A stretch of DNA of 64,000 bases, from assembly GCA_039794245.1 (NCBI GenBank), contig JBDIVS010000002.1, positions 124,001 through 188,000 on the forward strand, read 5' to 3'. Numbering within the stretch: the first letter of the stretch is position 1; the number at the start of each line of letters is the position of its first letter. This document shows, in pieces, positions 48,165-55,786 of this stretch. Source of the stretch: DAITQM01 sp039794245. GTDB lineage: Bacteria; Pseudomonadota; Gammaproteobacteria; Xanthomonadales; Wenzhouxiangellaceae. The notes under the pieces were generated by a model. That model ran no database searches. It had not been told where the DNA came from and saw only the letters and a program-made list of their open reading frames with translations. The translations under genes were made by a program, and so were the position numbers.

Positions 48165-49559
48165 GTAGTTGACGTAGTGGCGACGCTCAAGGCCGTCGCT
48201 GCGGCAAGCTCGCAACTGGCGCAGTCGATATCGAGTTACCCGCGCTCGTCGCCGGGTTACTTCAGCGATGTCCAAAAGCGCGTGCAAAATCTGGTCGAAT
48301 CCGGCCAGCTTGGTATTTTCACTAACGGTTACTGGGGTCATCCGGCTTACCGCCTGCCGCCCGAAGCCAACCTGATGGCCGTCGCCCATTACCTCGACGC
48401 CCTCGAATGGCAGCGCGAAGTCGCCAAACTGCACACCCTGTTCGGCGGCAAGAATCCGCATCCTAACTTCGTCGTCGGCGGCGCTCCGCTCGGCATCAGC
48501 GTCCACGCCGGCGCCGGCACCGGGGCCACCGCAGTCAACATGGTCGGCCTGCAACAGGTCAAGAACATCATCGCCGAGATGCAGACCTTCGTCGATCAGG
48601 TCTATCTGCCCGATACGCTGGCCATCACCTCGTTCTACAAGGATTGGTTCACGCCGGGCCACGGCGAGGGCACCGGCAATTTCATGACCTACGGCGATTT
48701 CCCGGGAAAAGGCATCGGCGGCATCGGCTCGCTGCTCGTGCCGCGCGGCGCGATCCTTGCCCGCGATCTGGCGCGCGTCCACGAAGTGGACCTCAACGCC
48801 GATGACCAGATCCAGGAATATATCGCTCATTCGTGGTACGACTACCAAGCCGGCCGCGACGCCGCTCTCCATCCCTACCGCGGCGAAACCGTGTTGAATT
48901 ACACCGGCCCCGAGCCGCCATACGAGCATCTCGAAGGCCAGGTGCCCTATTCGTGGCTGAAATCACCGCGCTGGCGCGGCCGGCCGATGGAAGTCGGGCC
49001 GCTGGCCCGCGTCCTGATGCTCTACGCTTCGGGCCATGAGCCGACGCGCGAGCTGGCCACCCAAGCGTTATCCAAGCTCGAGCTGCCGGTCGAGGCGTTG
49101 TTCTCGACGCTCGGCCGTACCGCGGCGCGCACGCTGGAAACCAAGATCTTCGCCGACATCATGCCGGTGTGGTACGACAACCTGATGGCCAACATCAAAA
49201 ACGGCGATGTCAGCACCTTCAACAACGCGCTGTGGGAGCCGCACACCTGGCCCCGGCACGCCAAGGGCGTCGGTTATACCGAAGCGCCGCGCGGCGCGCT
49301 GGCCCATTGGGTTGTCATCGACAACGGCAAGATCGCCAACTACCAGGCCGTCGTACCGAGTACCTGGAACGCCGGACCGCGCGACGCCGCCGGCAACCCC
49401 GGCCCCTACAAAGCGGCGCTCGCCGGGCATACCCTCCACGATCCCGAACAGCCCCTCGAAATCCTGCGCACGATCCACAGCTTCGATCCGTGCATCGCTT
49501 GCGCCGTGCACATCCTCGGCCCCGGGCGCGAGGAGCTGGTCAAAGTCAGGGTGGCTTAA
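48165..49559 (+). pseudogene. hupL: NiFe-hydrogenase large subunit, 5'-truncated
   Basis: Uptake [NiFe] hydrogenase large chain lacking about the first 190 residues, including the N-terminal CxxC pair (RICGVC) that binds nickel and iron. The remainder aligns from VDVVATLKAV through LAQSISSYPRSSPGYF, SGQLGIFTNGYWGHPAYRLPPEANL and FGGKNPHPNFVVGG to the C-terminal nickel ligands in SFDPCIACAVHIL. Only about 460 codons from a GTG at 48177 are open. The small subunit and maturation genes are absent. A non-functional remnant is inferred: no active site can form. The break is flush with a mobile-element fragment. Confidence 0.9.
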
Positions 49560-49576
49560 CCCAACAGTTGGGTAAA
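49556..49576. repeat. Compact scar of the TTAA element at the hupL stop
   Basis: TTAACCCAAC, a central A and GTTGGGTAAA form a near-perfect palindrome, one base off the copy at 26442-26462. The TAA of its first TTAA is the stop codon of the hydrogenase remnant. Confidence 0.65.
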
Positions 49577-49611
49577 CGAGATCACGCAACAGCAACAGGA
49601 GACACAAACTG

Positions 49612-49986
49612 ATGAACACAGTTCAAGCGCTTGCAGCTCTGATCCTTGCCACCCTGCTGGCCGGCACGGCAACAGCGCACAACGGCCACGACACCGGTGC
49701 CTTATCGGGCATTCTCGCCGGTCTGCTGCACCCCTGGCTCGCCAACTGGCAACACCCGCTGGTCTCGCTGCTCGCCGGATTCGCCGGTGGCGTCGCCGCG
49801 CGCCGCAGCCCCGGCTGCCGCTGGCCCATTGCCATCGTTGCCGTCTATGCCCTGCTGCACACCGCCGTCGCCGGCAACACCGGCTTGACCTACGCCGCCG
49901 GCATCATGATCGGTTCCGCGCCGTTATTCATCGCCGCCTATGCCGCCGGGCATGCAACAGCCGGGAGAACCTCGCGCTCGCCGTAG
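49612..49986 (+). CDS. HupE/UreJ-like membrane protein, shortened
   Basis: Small membrane protein (124 residues) resembling HupE/UreJ metal permeases that accompany NiFe hydrogenases. A signal peptide ends at TATAHNGHD. GLLHPWLANWQHPLVSLLAG corresponds to the family's HPLxGxDH motif, but the Asp is lost, and YALLHTAVAGNTGLTYAAG matches the later ALFHGxAHG region with the second His lost. About 70 central residues are missing relative to the usual near-200. It is therefore probably a degenerate copy, left from a hydrogenase cluster together with the truncated hupL upstream. Confidence 0.62.
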   Translation: MNTVQALAALILATLLAGTATAHNGHDTGALSGILAGLLHPWLANWQHPLVSLLAGFAGGVAARRSPGCRWPIAIVAVYALLHTAVAGNTGLTYAAGIMIGSAPLFIAAYAAGHATAGRTSRSP

Positions 49987-50087
49987 CACCTACCGCGGCC
50001 GCTATTGGGTGCCGGACCCCTGGACCGGCAGCCTGCTCCTGACCGCACTGGGTTCGCTGGCCGCGGCCGCCCCTGCCGCGTGTTTTT

Positions 50088-50116
50088 TGACGAAGGATAC
50101 TGGGTTAATGTATAAT
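50088..50116 (+). promoter_or_regulatory. Sigma-70 promoter of the vapBC pair
   Basis: TTGACG (50088-50093) and TATAAT (50111-50116) with exactly 17 bp between them, 30 bases before the antitoxin ATG. The -10 region runs into an AT-rich stretch that could hold an autoregulatory operator. Confidence 0.65.
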
Positions 50117-50146
50117 GATAATATTGATTTATTTAACGTGACCAAC

Positions 50147-50386
50147 ATGCCTTTACAAATTGCAAATCCTACTGTGGTCAGCAAGGTCGAGCGATTGGCC
50201 AAGGTGAAGGGTCTCACCAAGACTGCCGCGGTCGAACAAGCGGTGGACCGGTTACTGCGCGAAACCGAAGGCGCCGGCACACCCGGGCAGCGCATAGATG
50301 CCCTGCTGGCCCAACTTGACCGCGTCCCCGACCGGGCCGATGCCTTTGATCCGCTGGAGTGGGATGAAACGGGTTTACCGAAGTGA
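50147..50386 (+). CDS. VapB-type antitoxin
   Basis: Antitoxin of 79 residues. The start MPLQIANPTVVSKVERLAKVKGLTKTAAVEQAVDRLL is represented by its two halves PLQIANPTVVSKVERLA and GLTKTAAVEQAVDRLLRE, the ribbon-helix-helix pattern of the Rv0623/PSK-type VapB family. A C-terminal acidic tail (DRADAFDPLEWDETGLPK) should block the toxin. The ATG at 50147 follows a near-perfect promoter; upstream in-frame codons run through the promoter and are not used. It overlaps the toxin start by four bases (GTGA). Confidence 0.87.
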   Translation: MPLQIANPTVVSKVERLAKVKGLTKTAAVEQAVDRLLRETEGAGTPGQRIDALLAQLDRVPDRADAFDPLEWDETGLPK

Positions 50387-50802
50387 TCGTCATAGATACT
50401 TCAGCGCTCGTGGCGATCGCATTTGCCGAGCCCGAGCGGCAAGACTTTCTCGGCGTCATACAACAGGCGCAGCGCGTGCTGGTCAGTGTGCCAACGTTGC
50501 TGGAAACGCGCATGGTCATGTACGGGCGCCGGGGACCACGCGCGGTGGTGTTGATGGAAGACCTGTTGCGTCAGCCAATCTTCGAGCCGGTACCGCCGGG
50601 CCAGGCGGAACTGGATGCAGCGTATGCCGCCTTCGTCGCCTACGGCAAGGGCAGCGGCCATCCCGCAAATCTGAACTTTGGCGATCTGTTCAGTTATGCG
50701 CTGGCCAAGGTGCGTGGTTTGCCGCTCTTGTTCAAGGGCGAAGATTTCTCGCAGACCGATATCGCTCCAGCTTTTCTGCTTGCAAAGAACACCCGAAGAT
50801 AA
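50383..50802 (+). CDS. VapC-type PIN ribonuclease toxin
   Basis: Predicted tRNA- or rRNA-cleaving toxin of 139 residues. Acidic PIN-site residues appear in MIVIDTSALVAIAFAEPE (Asp5), PTLLETRMV (Glu) and LNFGDLFSYALAKVRGLPLLFKGEDF (two Asp positions), with the NFGDxxxYALA signature of the VapC subfamily. It starts with GTG inside the antitoxin stop, the usual coupling that keeps antitoxin in excess. The module lies in a decayed region next to the hydrogenase remnant. Confidence 0.88.
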   Translation: MIVIDTSALVAIAFAEPERQDFLGVIQQAQRVLVSVPTLLETRMVMYGRRGPRAVVLMEDLLRQPIFEPVPPGQAELDAAYAAFVAYGKGSGHPANLNFGDLFSYALAKVRGLPLLFKGEDFSQTDIAPAFLLAKNTRR

Positions 50803-50986
50803 ATCAACGGGTCACGACTCACACCCAAGATCCCCTCTCCCCCGGACTCGATCCAAAACCCAGTCCAACAAGCACCGGCGAAGCCGGACACACTCCCCTA
50901 AAGCTACGGCAAACATTACAAAATACCCCGAACTTTGACCACCACGACGACATTTGTGCTAGCATTCTGGCCGGTCTGAAGGCAAC

Positions 50987-51415
50987 ATGAGCCGCAATCA
51001 CGAGTTTGAGTGGCGCCAGCAGCAACTCATGGCCGATAAGGATAACGGAACGACGCAGCGATCCGGCAGCAAAGGCCGGTCGAACACAACCGGCAACGCA
51101 GTGGCAAAAATGAAAACCACTCGCGTGCCGTGCCGGGCGGCGCAGGGGAAAATCGGACTTGTCGTCACCGGCATGCCCCGCAGCGGTACCTCGGCCCTGG
51201 CCAGGGTGCTTAGCCTGTTTGGCGCGGACCTTCCCAAAAACCTCATGCCACTGGTACCGGGCAACAATCCGGAGGGTTTCTGGGAACCACTCGATCTTGT
51301 CAACCTGCATGACAAGATGCTTCGTGCCGCCGGTACGAGGTGGCACGACCCGGGCCTGATTCCGGCCTTATGGGAGAACCAGCAGTTTATCCGCCCCTAT
51401 AAATGCGCATCGTAG
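50987..51415 (+). pseudogene. Sulfotransferase-family N-terminal fragment
   Basis: The 142 residues cover only the first part of a sulfotransferase-like protein. The PAPS-binding P-loop GMPRSGTSALARVLSLFGAD is near residue 62, followed by GNNPEGFWEPLDLVNLHD. The frame stops at RPYKCAS, before the second PAPS-binding region; full-length members exceed 250 residues. The N-terminal 50 residues are hydrophilic and atypical. Truncation at the 3' side is inferred; no continuation in another frame was found before the terminator at 51507. Confidence 0.7.
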
Positions 51416-51506
51416 AGACGCTTAAAAATATTTTTACTGGATATAGGCGCGCCATCCTAGGCGCGCACCCCTGCGGGGGCGCATGCGGCGCGTCCAGATT
51501 CGCCGG

Positions 51507-51530
51507 GTGAAAGCGGTGCTTTCACTTTTT
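51507..51530 (+). terminator. Intrinsic terminator
   Basis: GTGAAAGC and GCTTTCAC form an 8-bp stem around the loop GGT, directly followed by TTTTT. It lies about 90 bases after the sulfotransferase fragment and about 100 before the SCO gene. Confidence 0.7.
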
Positions 51531-51627
51531 CCGGTGCGCCCCAGCGAATTTGTCCCGCATCCGCAGAATGGCGAATGGAGAACGAGGAACGGGTTTGCGA
51601 TATGATTCGCTCGAGGAGCACGTCCAG

Positions 51628-52263
51628 ATGCTGAAGTACGTCCTGTTTATTGCGACAATTTTACTGCTTCACGCTCCGCTCGCCTTGCCGCAAGCGGTAG
51701 ATCACAGCCGGCACCAGGCGGATCTCGGCGGCAAAATCAGGGTCACCGAGGCCGAGTACACCCCGCCCGACGTCAGCCTGACGGAGCGCAGCGGCCGGGT
51801 TATGACCATTGGCGAGGTGCTCGATACCGGCGATCCGTTGTTGCTGCAATTCATCTTCACCACCTGCCCGACCATCTGCCCGGTGCTCAGCGTCAGCTTT
51901 TCCGCATTGCAGAAACGATTGGAGCGTGAAGCCCTGCCTTACCGGCTGGTTTCGATCTCGATCGACCCGGAGTACGACACGCCGGCCGTCTTGGCCGCTT
52001 ACGCCGAAAAATTCAAAGCCGGGGAAAACTGGCTGATGCTGACCGGGGATGTGGAGCGCATCCGGCTGGTGCAGAGCGCATTCGAAGCCTATTTCGGCGT
52101 TCGTAAAATGGATCATCAGCCGTTGACTTTCCTGCGCCCGACGCGTACTTCGCCGTGGCGGCGCATCGCCGGCCTGCCGAGTCCGGCCGAACTTTATGCG
52201 CAATACCTTGAGGCCGGCACGGAGAAATCGGCTGCGACCGGCCGCGATGAGGGTGAACAATGA
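51628..52263 (+). CDS. SCO1/SenC family copper chaperone-like protein
   Basis: Exported thioredoxin-fold protein that delivers copper to cytochrome oxidase or acts as a thiol reductase. Of 211 residues, a signal peptide is at KYVLFIATILLLHAPLALPQA. The copper site is FTTCPTICPVLS (Cys-x3-Cys), with the distant His in RKMDHQPLTFLRP. SISIDPEYDTPAVLAAYA is conserved. The ATG at 51628 has GGAG upstream. It overlaps the cytochrome/binding-protein fusion by four bases, so the two proteins probably work together; no oxidase genes are near. Confidence 0.9.
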   Translation: MLKYVLFIATILLLHAPLALPQAVDHSRHQADLGGKIRVTEAEYTPPDVSLTERSGRVMTIGEVLDTGDPLLLQFIFTTCPTICPVLSVSFSALQKRLEREALPYRLVSISIDPEYDTPAVLAAYAEKFKAGENWLMLTGDVERIRLVQSAFEAYFGVRKMDHQPLTFLRPTRTSPWRRIAGLPSPAELYAQYLEAGTEKSAATGRDEGEQ

Positions 52264-53924
52264 ACACCGGAAGTCAAAGTTGCCGGTTGCCGGTTGCCGT
52301 GCTGCTCGGTCTCATCGTTTCCGCTGCCTGGGGCGCCGATCCGCAAGCTGGGCGCCGGTTGTACCAGGAAGGGCGGCTGGCAAACGGCGAAATGCTGCAA
52401 GTGACCCTGGCCGGCGGTCTTGAGATCAGCGGCGAACAATACGCTTGTACCGCCTGCCACCGGCCGAGCGGCTTTGGCATGAGCGAGGGCGGCATTTATG
52501 CCCCGCCAATCATCGGCCGCCTGTTATACCGCGAGCGGGTGTTCGACCGGGCCGAGAACATGCACCTGCGTTACGGCGAGCGCCAGGGCCCGCTGTACGA
52601 TGCCAAAATCAACAGCGCCCGGGCGCGGCCGGCGTTCGATGATGCCAGCCTCAAGCGCCTGATCCGCGAAGGCATCGACCCGGCCGGGCGCACCATCGAC
52701 CCGGTGATGCCCCGTTACCCGCTGGGCGATGGCGATATGGCCAATCTTATCGCTTATCTCGAGACGCTGGGCCACGACGATCCCGGTGTCGATGAGACCA
52801 CGATACGCTTCGCGTTCGTCGTCGCCGGCGATGTCGACAAGGCGCGGCTGGAAGCGGTCGCCCGGGTCGTCGAAGCCTTTGCTGCATGGCGCAACGAGGA
52901 TATCGTCGGCTATCTTTCGCTGCCGCAGACCTCGCCGCTGCACCGCGACCTGATGTACCAGGCGAGCCGCCTGTGGGCGATCGATTTTTGGACTCTCAGC
53001 GGGCCGCCCGACACCTGGGGCGAACAGTTGAACCGCTACTACGACGCCTCTCCGGTGTTTGCGCTGCTCGGCGGTCTGGGTGAGCCGTGGCAGCCGGTTC
53101 ACGATTTTTGCGAAACGCGAAAAGTCGCCTGCCTCTTCCCGCTGACCGCCGAGCCGGGCGATGGAACAAGTCGTGAATTCACCCTCTATTTCAACCGCGG
53201 CTTGAGGCTCGAGGCCGAGGTCATCGCCGCCCGTCTGGCGGCCCGTAAGGCCGCCGGCGAAACGCTGGCCGTGGCCCAGATCGCCGCCGCAGGGGACGGG
53301 CAGATGCAGGCGGCGGAACACCTGGCTTCGCGTTTGCTCCAGTACGGGATTGCCGCCGGCGATCCGGTCATGGTGCCGCGCGGCGAGCCGCTCGCGGCAA
53401 TCGGGAACGAGGTCTTGGCCCGCCAGCCCGCGATCACCGATCTGGTCGTCTGGCCCGACTATGAAACGGCCGTGGTTTTCGCCGAGTTCACCCGTTCCAC
53501 AGCGCGCGTCTATTTTCCATCGTACGTGTTGCCGGAAAACGGCCCGCGCGCCGCCGAACACGAGCTCGTCAACATCGTCTGGCCGTACCGGCCGCCGGCG
53601 AACCGGGAACCGCGCAGCTATTGGTTGCGCGGCTGGCTGCGCGCCAGGGGCGTCCCGGTGACGCACCCGCTGAGCCAGTTTCGGACCTATTTCACGTTGC
53701 AGGTGACGCGCATTGCACTCAATGTCATATTAAAAAATTACAACCGGCGGTATTTCATCGAGCGCATCGAACACTCGGCCGAAGGCGATCTGGACGTCGT
53801 GTTCGACAACCTGTCGCTCGGTCCCGGGCAACGTTACGCCGTGCGCGGCGCCCGCCTGGCAACCCCCGACCCGGAAGCCGAAGGCGGACTTAGAATGATC
53901 AGCGATTTTCTCGTGCCGGAATAA
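52260..53924 (+). CDS. Cytochrome c fused to a periplasmic-binding-protein-like domain
   Basis: Periplasmic protein of 554 residues. After a signal peptide (LPVAVLLGLIVSAAWGADP), a class-I cytochrome c domain spans about residues 25-175. It carries one haem site, CTACHRPSG near residue 62, and the likely axial Met in DPVMPRYPLGDGDMANLIAYL. The remaining 380 residues begin TIRFAFVVAGDVDKARLEAV and look like a type-1 periplasmic binding protein of the branched-chain amino acid family. Candidate segments are FALLGGLGEPWQPVHDFCE and LVVWPDYETAVVFAEF. Haem plus ligand-binding suggests a redox-coupled sensor or delivery protein. Coupled to SCO by a 4-base overlap. Confidence 0.75.
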   Translation: MNTGSQSCRLPVAVLLGLIVSAAWGADPQAGRRLYQEGRLANGEMLQVTLAGGLEISGEQYACTACHRPSGFGMSEGGIYAPPIIGRLLYRERVFDRAENMHLRYGERQGPLYDAKINSARARPAFDDASLKRLIREGIDPAGRTIDPVMPRYPLGDGDMANLIAYLETLGHDDPGVDETTIRFAFVVAGDVDKARLEAVARVVEAFAAWRNEDIVGYLSLPQTSPLHRDLMYQASRLWAIDFWTLSGPPDTWGEQLNRYYDASPVFALLGGLGEPWQPVHDFCETRKVACLFPLTAEPGDGTSREFTLYFNRGLRLEAEVIAARLAARKAAGETLAVAQIAAAGDGQMQAAEHLASRLLQYGIAAGDPVMVPRGEPLAAIGNEVLARQPAITDLVVWPDYETAVVFAEFTRSTARVYFPSYVLPENGPRAAEHELVNIVWPYRPPANREPRSYWLRGWLRARGVPVTHPLSQFRTYFTLQVTRIALNVILKNYNRRYFIERIEHSAEGDLDVVFDNLSLGPGQRYAVRGARLATPDPEAEGGLRMISDFLVPE

Positions 53925-54708
53925 GGCGATTGGAAACAAACCCCGTCTCCCGGCGCGAGAAGTCCATCCCGGAATAGGGCTTTGCGGCCGCGCTGTGGTG
54001 CGCCGGGTGATGATCGCCGCCGGTGTGGTGCGCCCCGCCCAGACCGCCGAGCAGCAGCAGATTGGCGAGCGCCCCGGCGATCAGCAACCAGCCCGCCGCC
54101 TGGCGGCCGCGGGCCAAGTGGCGCCAAGCGCCGAGGCGTTGTGCCCCGGCGGCGGTGAGGCCCATCGCCGGTACGGTACCCAGACCGAAAGCGAGCATCA
54201 ATGCCGCGCCGTGCCACGGATCGCCGCTGGCCCACGCCGCCGGCAACATGGCATAGACGAGCCCGCATGGCAGCCAACCCCACAATACGCCGAGCAGCAG
54301 CGCCTGGCCGGCGTGGCGTGGCGGCAGCAATCGCCCGGCGAGCGGCGCGATGCGGCGCCAGACGGCATTGCCGGCGGTGGACAGCCGGTCGAACAGGCGC
54401 CAGCCGGTGATCAGATGCAGACCGATCAGAAACAGCGCTGCGGCGAGCAGCCAGCGCAACGCCTGGCCGGCGTGGCGCCAGCCGCTGTGCTCGACCAGGC
54501 CGCCGACCAGCGCTGCGCCAAGACCGCCGATCAGCCCATAACCGAGCACCCGCCCGAGCTGGTAAAGCCAGACCATACGCTGCTTTGTACTATGCGCGCC
54601 AAGTGCGGCACTGATGCCGCCGCACATCGCCAAACAATGGACGCTGCCGGCCAGTCCGGCAAAAAAGGCGCCGCCGAGCACCAAAAGCCATGCGGGCAGC
54701 GCATTCAT
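53899..54708 (-). CDS. DsbD_2/UreH-like membrane protein (TauE/SafE-type annotation)
   Basis: Inner-membrane protein of 269 residues with six helices. The family signature GSVHCLAMCGGISAALG is near residue 20, with HxxxMCG cysteines often linked to copper or redox transfer. The second half-repeat contains LLGVLWGWLPCGLVYAMLPAA near 140. A His-rich C-terminus (GGAHHTGGDHHPAHHSAAA) may bind metal. Relatives sit near cytochrome oxidase assembly genes. Its last 26 bases overlap the convergent cytochrome fusion, and its ATG overlaps the CaCA antiporter stop by four bases. Confidence 0.82.
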   Translation of the reverse strand: MNALPAWLLVLGGAFFAGLAGSVHCLAMCGGISAALGAHSTKQRMVWLYQLGRVLGYGLIGGLGAALVGGLVEHSGWRHAGQALRWLLAAALFLIGLHLITGWRLFDRLSTAGNAVWRRIAPLAGRLLPPRHAGQALLLGVLWGWLPCGLVYAMLPAAWASGDPWHGAALMLAFGLGTVPAMGLTAAGAQRLGAWRHLARGRQAAGWLLIAGALANLLLLGGLGGAHHTGGDHHPAHHSAAAKPYSGMDFSRRETGFVSNRLIPARENR

Positions 54709-55691
54709 GACGCTGGCTGGGGGGGCAGGATCGCCGTCTCGATCAGCCACAGCGTGTAGCCGATCCAGACGGCGAACAGCAAAAATCCTTCGTAACGGTT
54801 GATCCGGCCCGGGCCGCGGAAACCGTAGCCGACAACGAACAGCGAAAAAGTCATCAACAACATCACCGTCAGATCGCGGCCGATGACCTCGGTGCTGACC
54901 GCCAGCGGATGCAGGGCGCCGGCGATGCCAAGGACGGCCAGGGTATTGAACAGATTCGAACCAAGCACGTTGCCGAGCGCGATGTCGTGTTCTTTTTTGC
55001 GCACCGCGACCAGCGACGAAGCGAGTTCGGGCAGCGACGTGCCGACGGCGATCACCGTCAGGCCGATGATCAGATCGCTGACGCCGAGCGCATGGGCGAT
55101 GCTCACCGCGCCCCAGACCACCAGCCGCGACGAGAGGATCAACACGACCAGCCCGCCGAGCAGCCAGGCGGCGCCGCGCCCGGGCGGCATGGTCAGGGCC
55201 GTCATTTCGCCGGCGATTTCGTTGCCCAGGGTGTCGTCGCGGTGGCGGAGTCCCTGGCGGATGCTCCACAGCACCAGGCCGGTGAACACCGTGAGCAATA
55301 CCGCCGCGTCACCGCGGCCGAGGTGGTGGTCGAGCAGCAGGACGATAGCGAGCAAGGTGACGGCGGCGAGCACCGGCAATTCTTTGCGCAGCACGCTCGA
55401 ATGCACGGCGATCGGCGCGATCAGCGCGGTCAGCCCCAGGATCAGGCCGATATTGGCGATATTCGAGCCGAAAGCGTTGCCCAGGGCGACGCCGGGATTA
55501 CCCTGCCAGGCGGCGACCGCCGAAACCACCATCTCCGGCGCCGAAGTGCCGAAACCGACGATCAGCATGCCGATCAAAAGCGGCGACATGCCGAAATGGC
55601 GGGCCAGAACCGAGGCCCCGACAACGAATCGCTCGGCGCTCCACAACAGCAGAATCAGACCGGCAAGGAGCGCAATTACGGTAGCGAGCAT
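54705..55691 (-). CDS. Calcium/sodium antiporter (CaCA family)
   Basis: Inner-membrane cation exchanger of 328 residues with about ten helices and the duplicated alpha-repeat. Repeat 1 reads GFGTSAPEMVVSAVAAWQGNPGVALGNAFGSNIANIG in pieces GFGTSAPEMVVS and ALGNAFGSNIANIG. Repeat 2 has AVGTSLPELASSLVAVRKKE and ALGNVLGSNLFN. The acidic Glu in each repeat is the ion-binding residue. Family as in YrbG. It is upstream of the DsbD_2-like gene with 4-base overlap, so the two are co-transcribed. Confidence 0.93.
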   Translation of the reverse strand: MLATVIALLAGLILLLWSAERFVVGASVLARHFGMSPLLIGMLIVGFGTSAPEMVVSAVAAWQGNPGVALGNAFGSNIANIGLILGLTALIAPIAVHSSVLRKELPVLAAVTLLAIVLLLDHHLGRGDAAVLLTVFTGLVLWSIRQGLRHRDDTLGNEIAGEMTALTMPPGRGAAWLLGGLVVLILSSRLVVWGAVSIAHALGVSDLIIGLTVIAVGTSLPELASSLVAVRKKEHDIALGNVLGSNLFNTLAVLGIAGALHPLAVSTEVIGRDLTVMLLMTFSLFVVGYGFRGPGRINRYEGFLLFAVWIGYTLWLIETAILPPQPAS

Positions 55692-55786
55692 GGTGTGGGG
55701 GCTAGGTGGGGCTGACTTTTGGCCTATTGTAACGGCTCATCCGGCGCGGCAATCTGGGCGCCATCCCGGATCAGGAGAACGCCACG

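Noticed and set aside
48165..49559. Functional hydrogenase large subunit
   Set aside because: The N-terminal nickel-binding CxxC and about 190 residues are missing and no small subunit is present.
49940..50386. Longer start for the VapB antitoxin
   Set aside because: The extra residues run through a near-perfect sigma-70 promoter and are not family-like.
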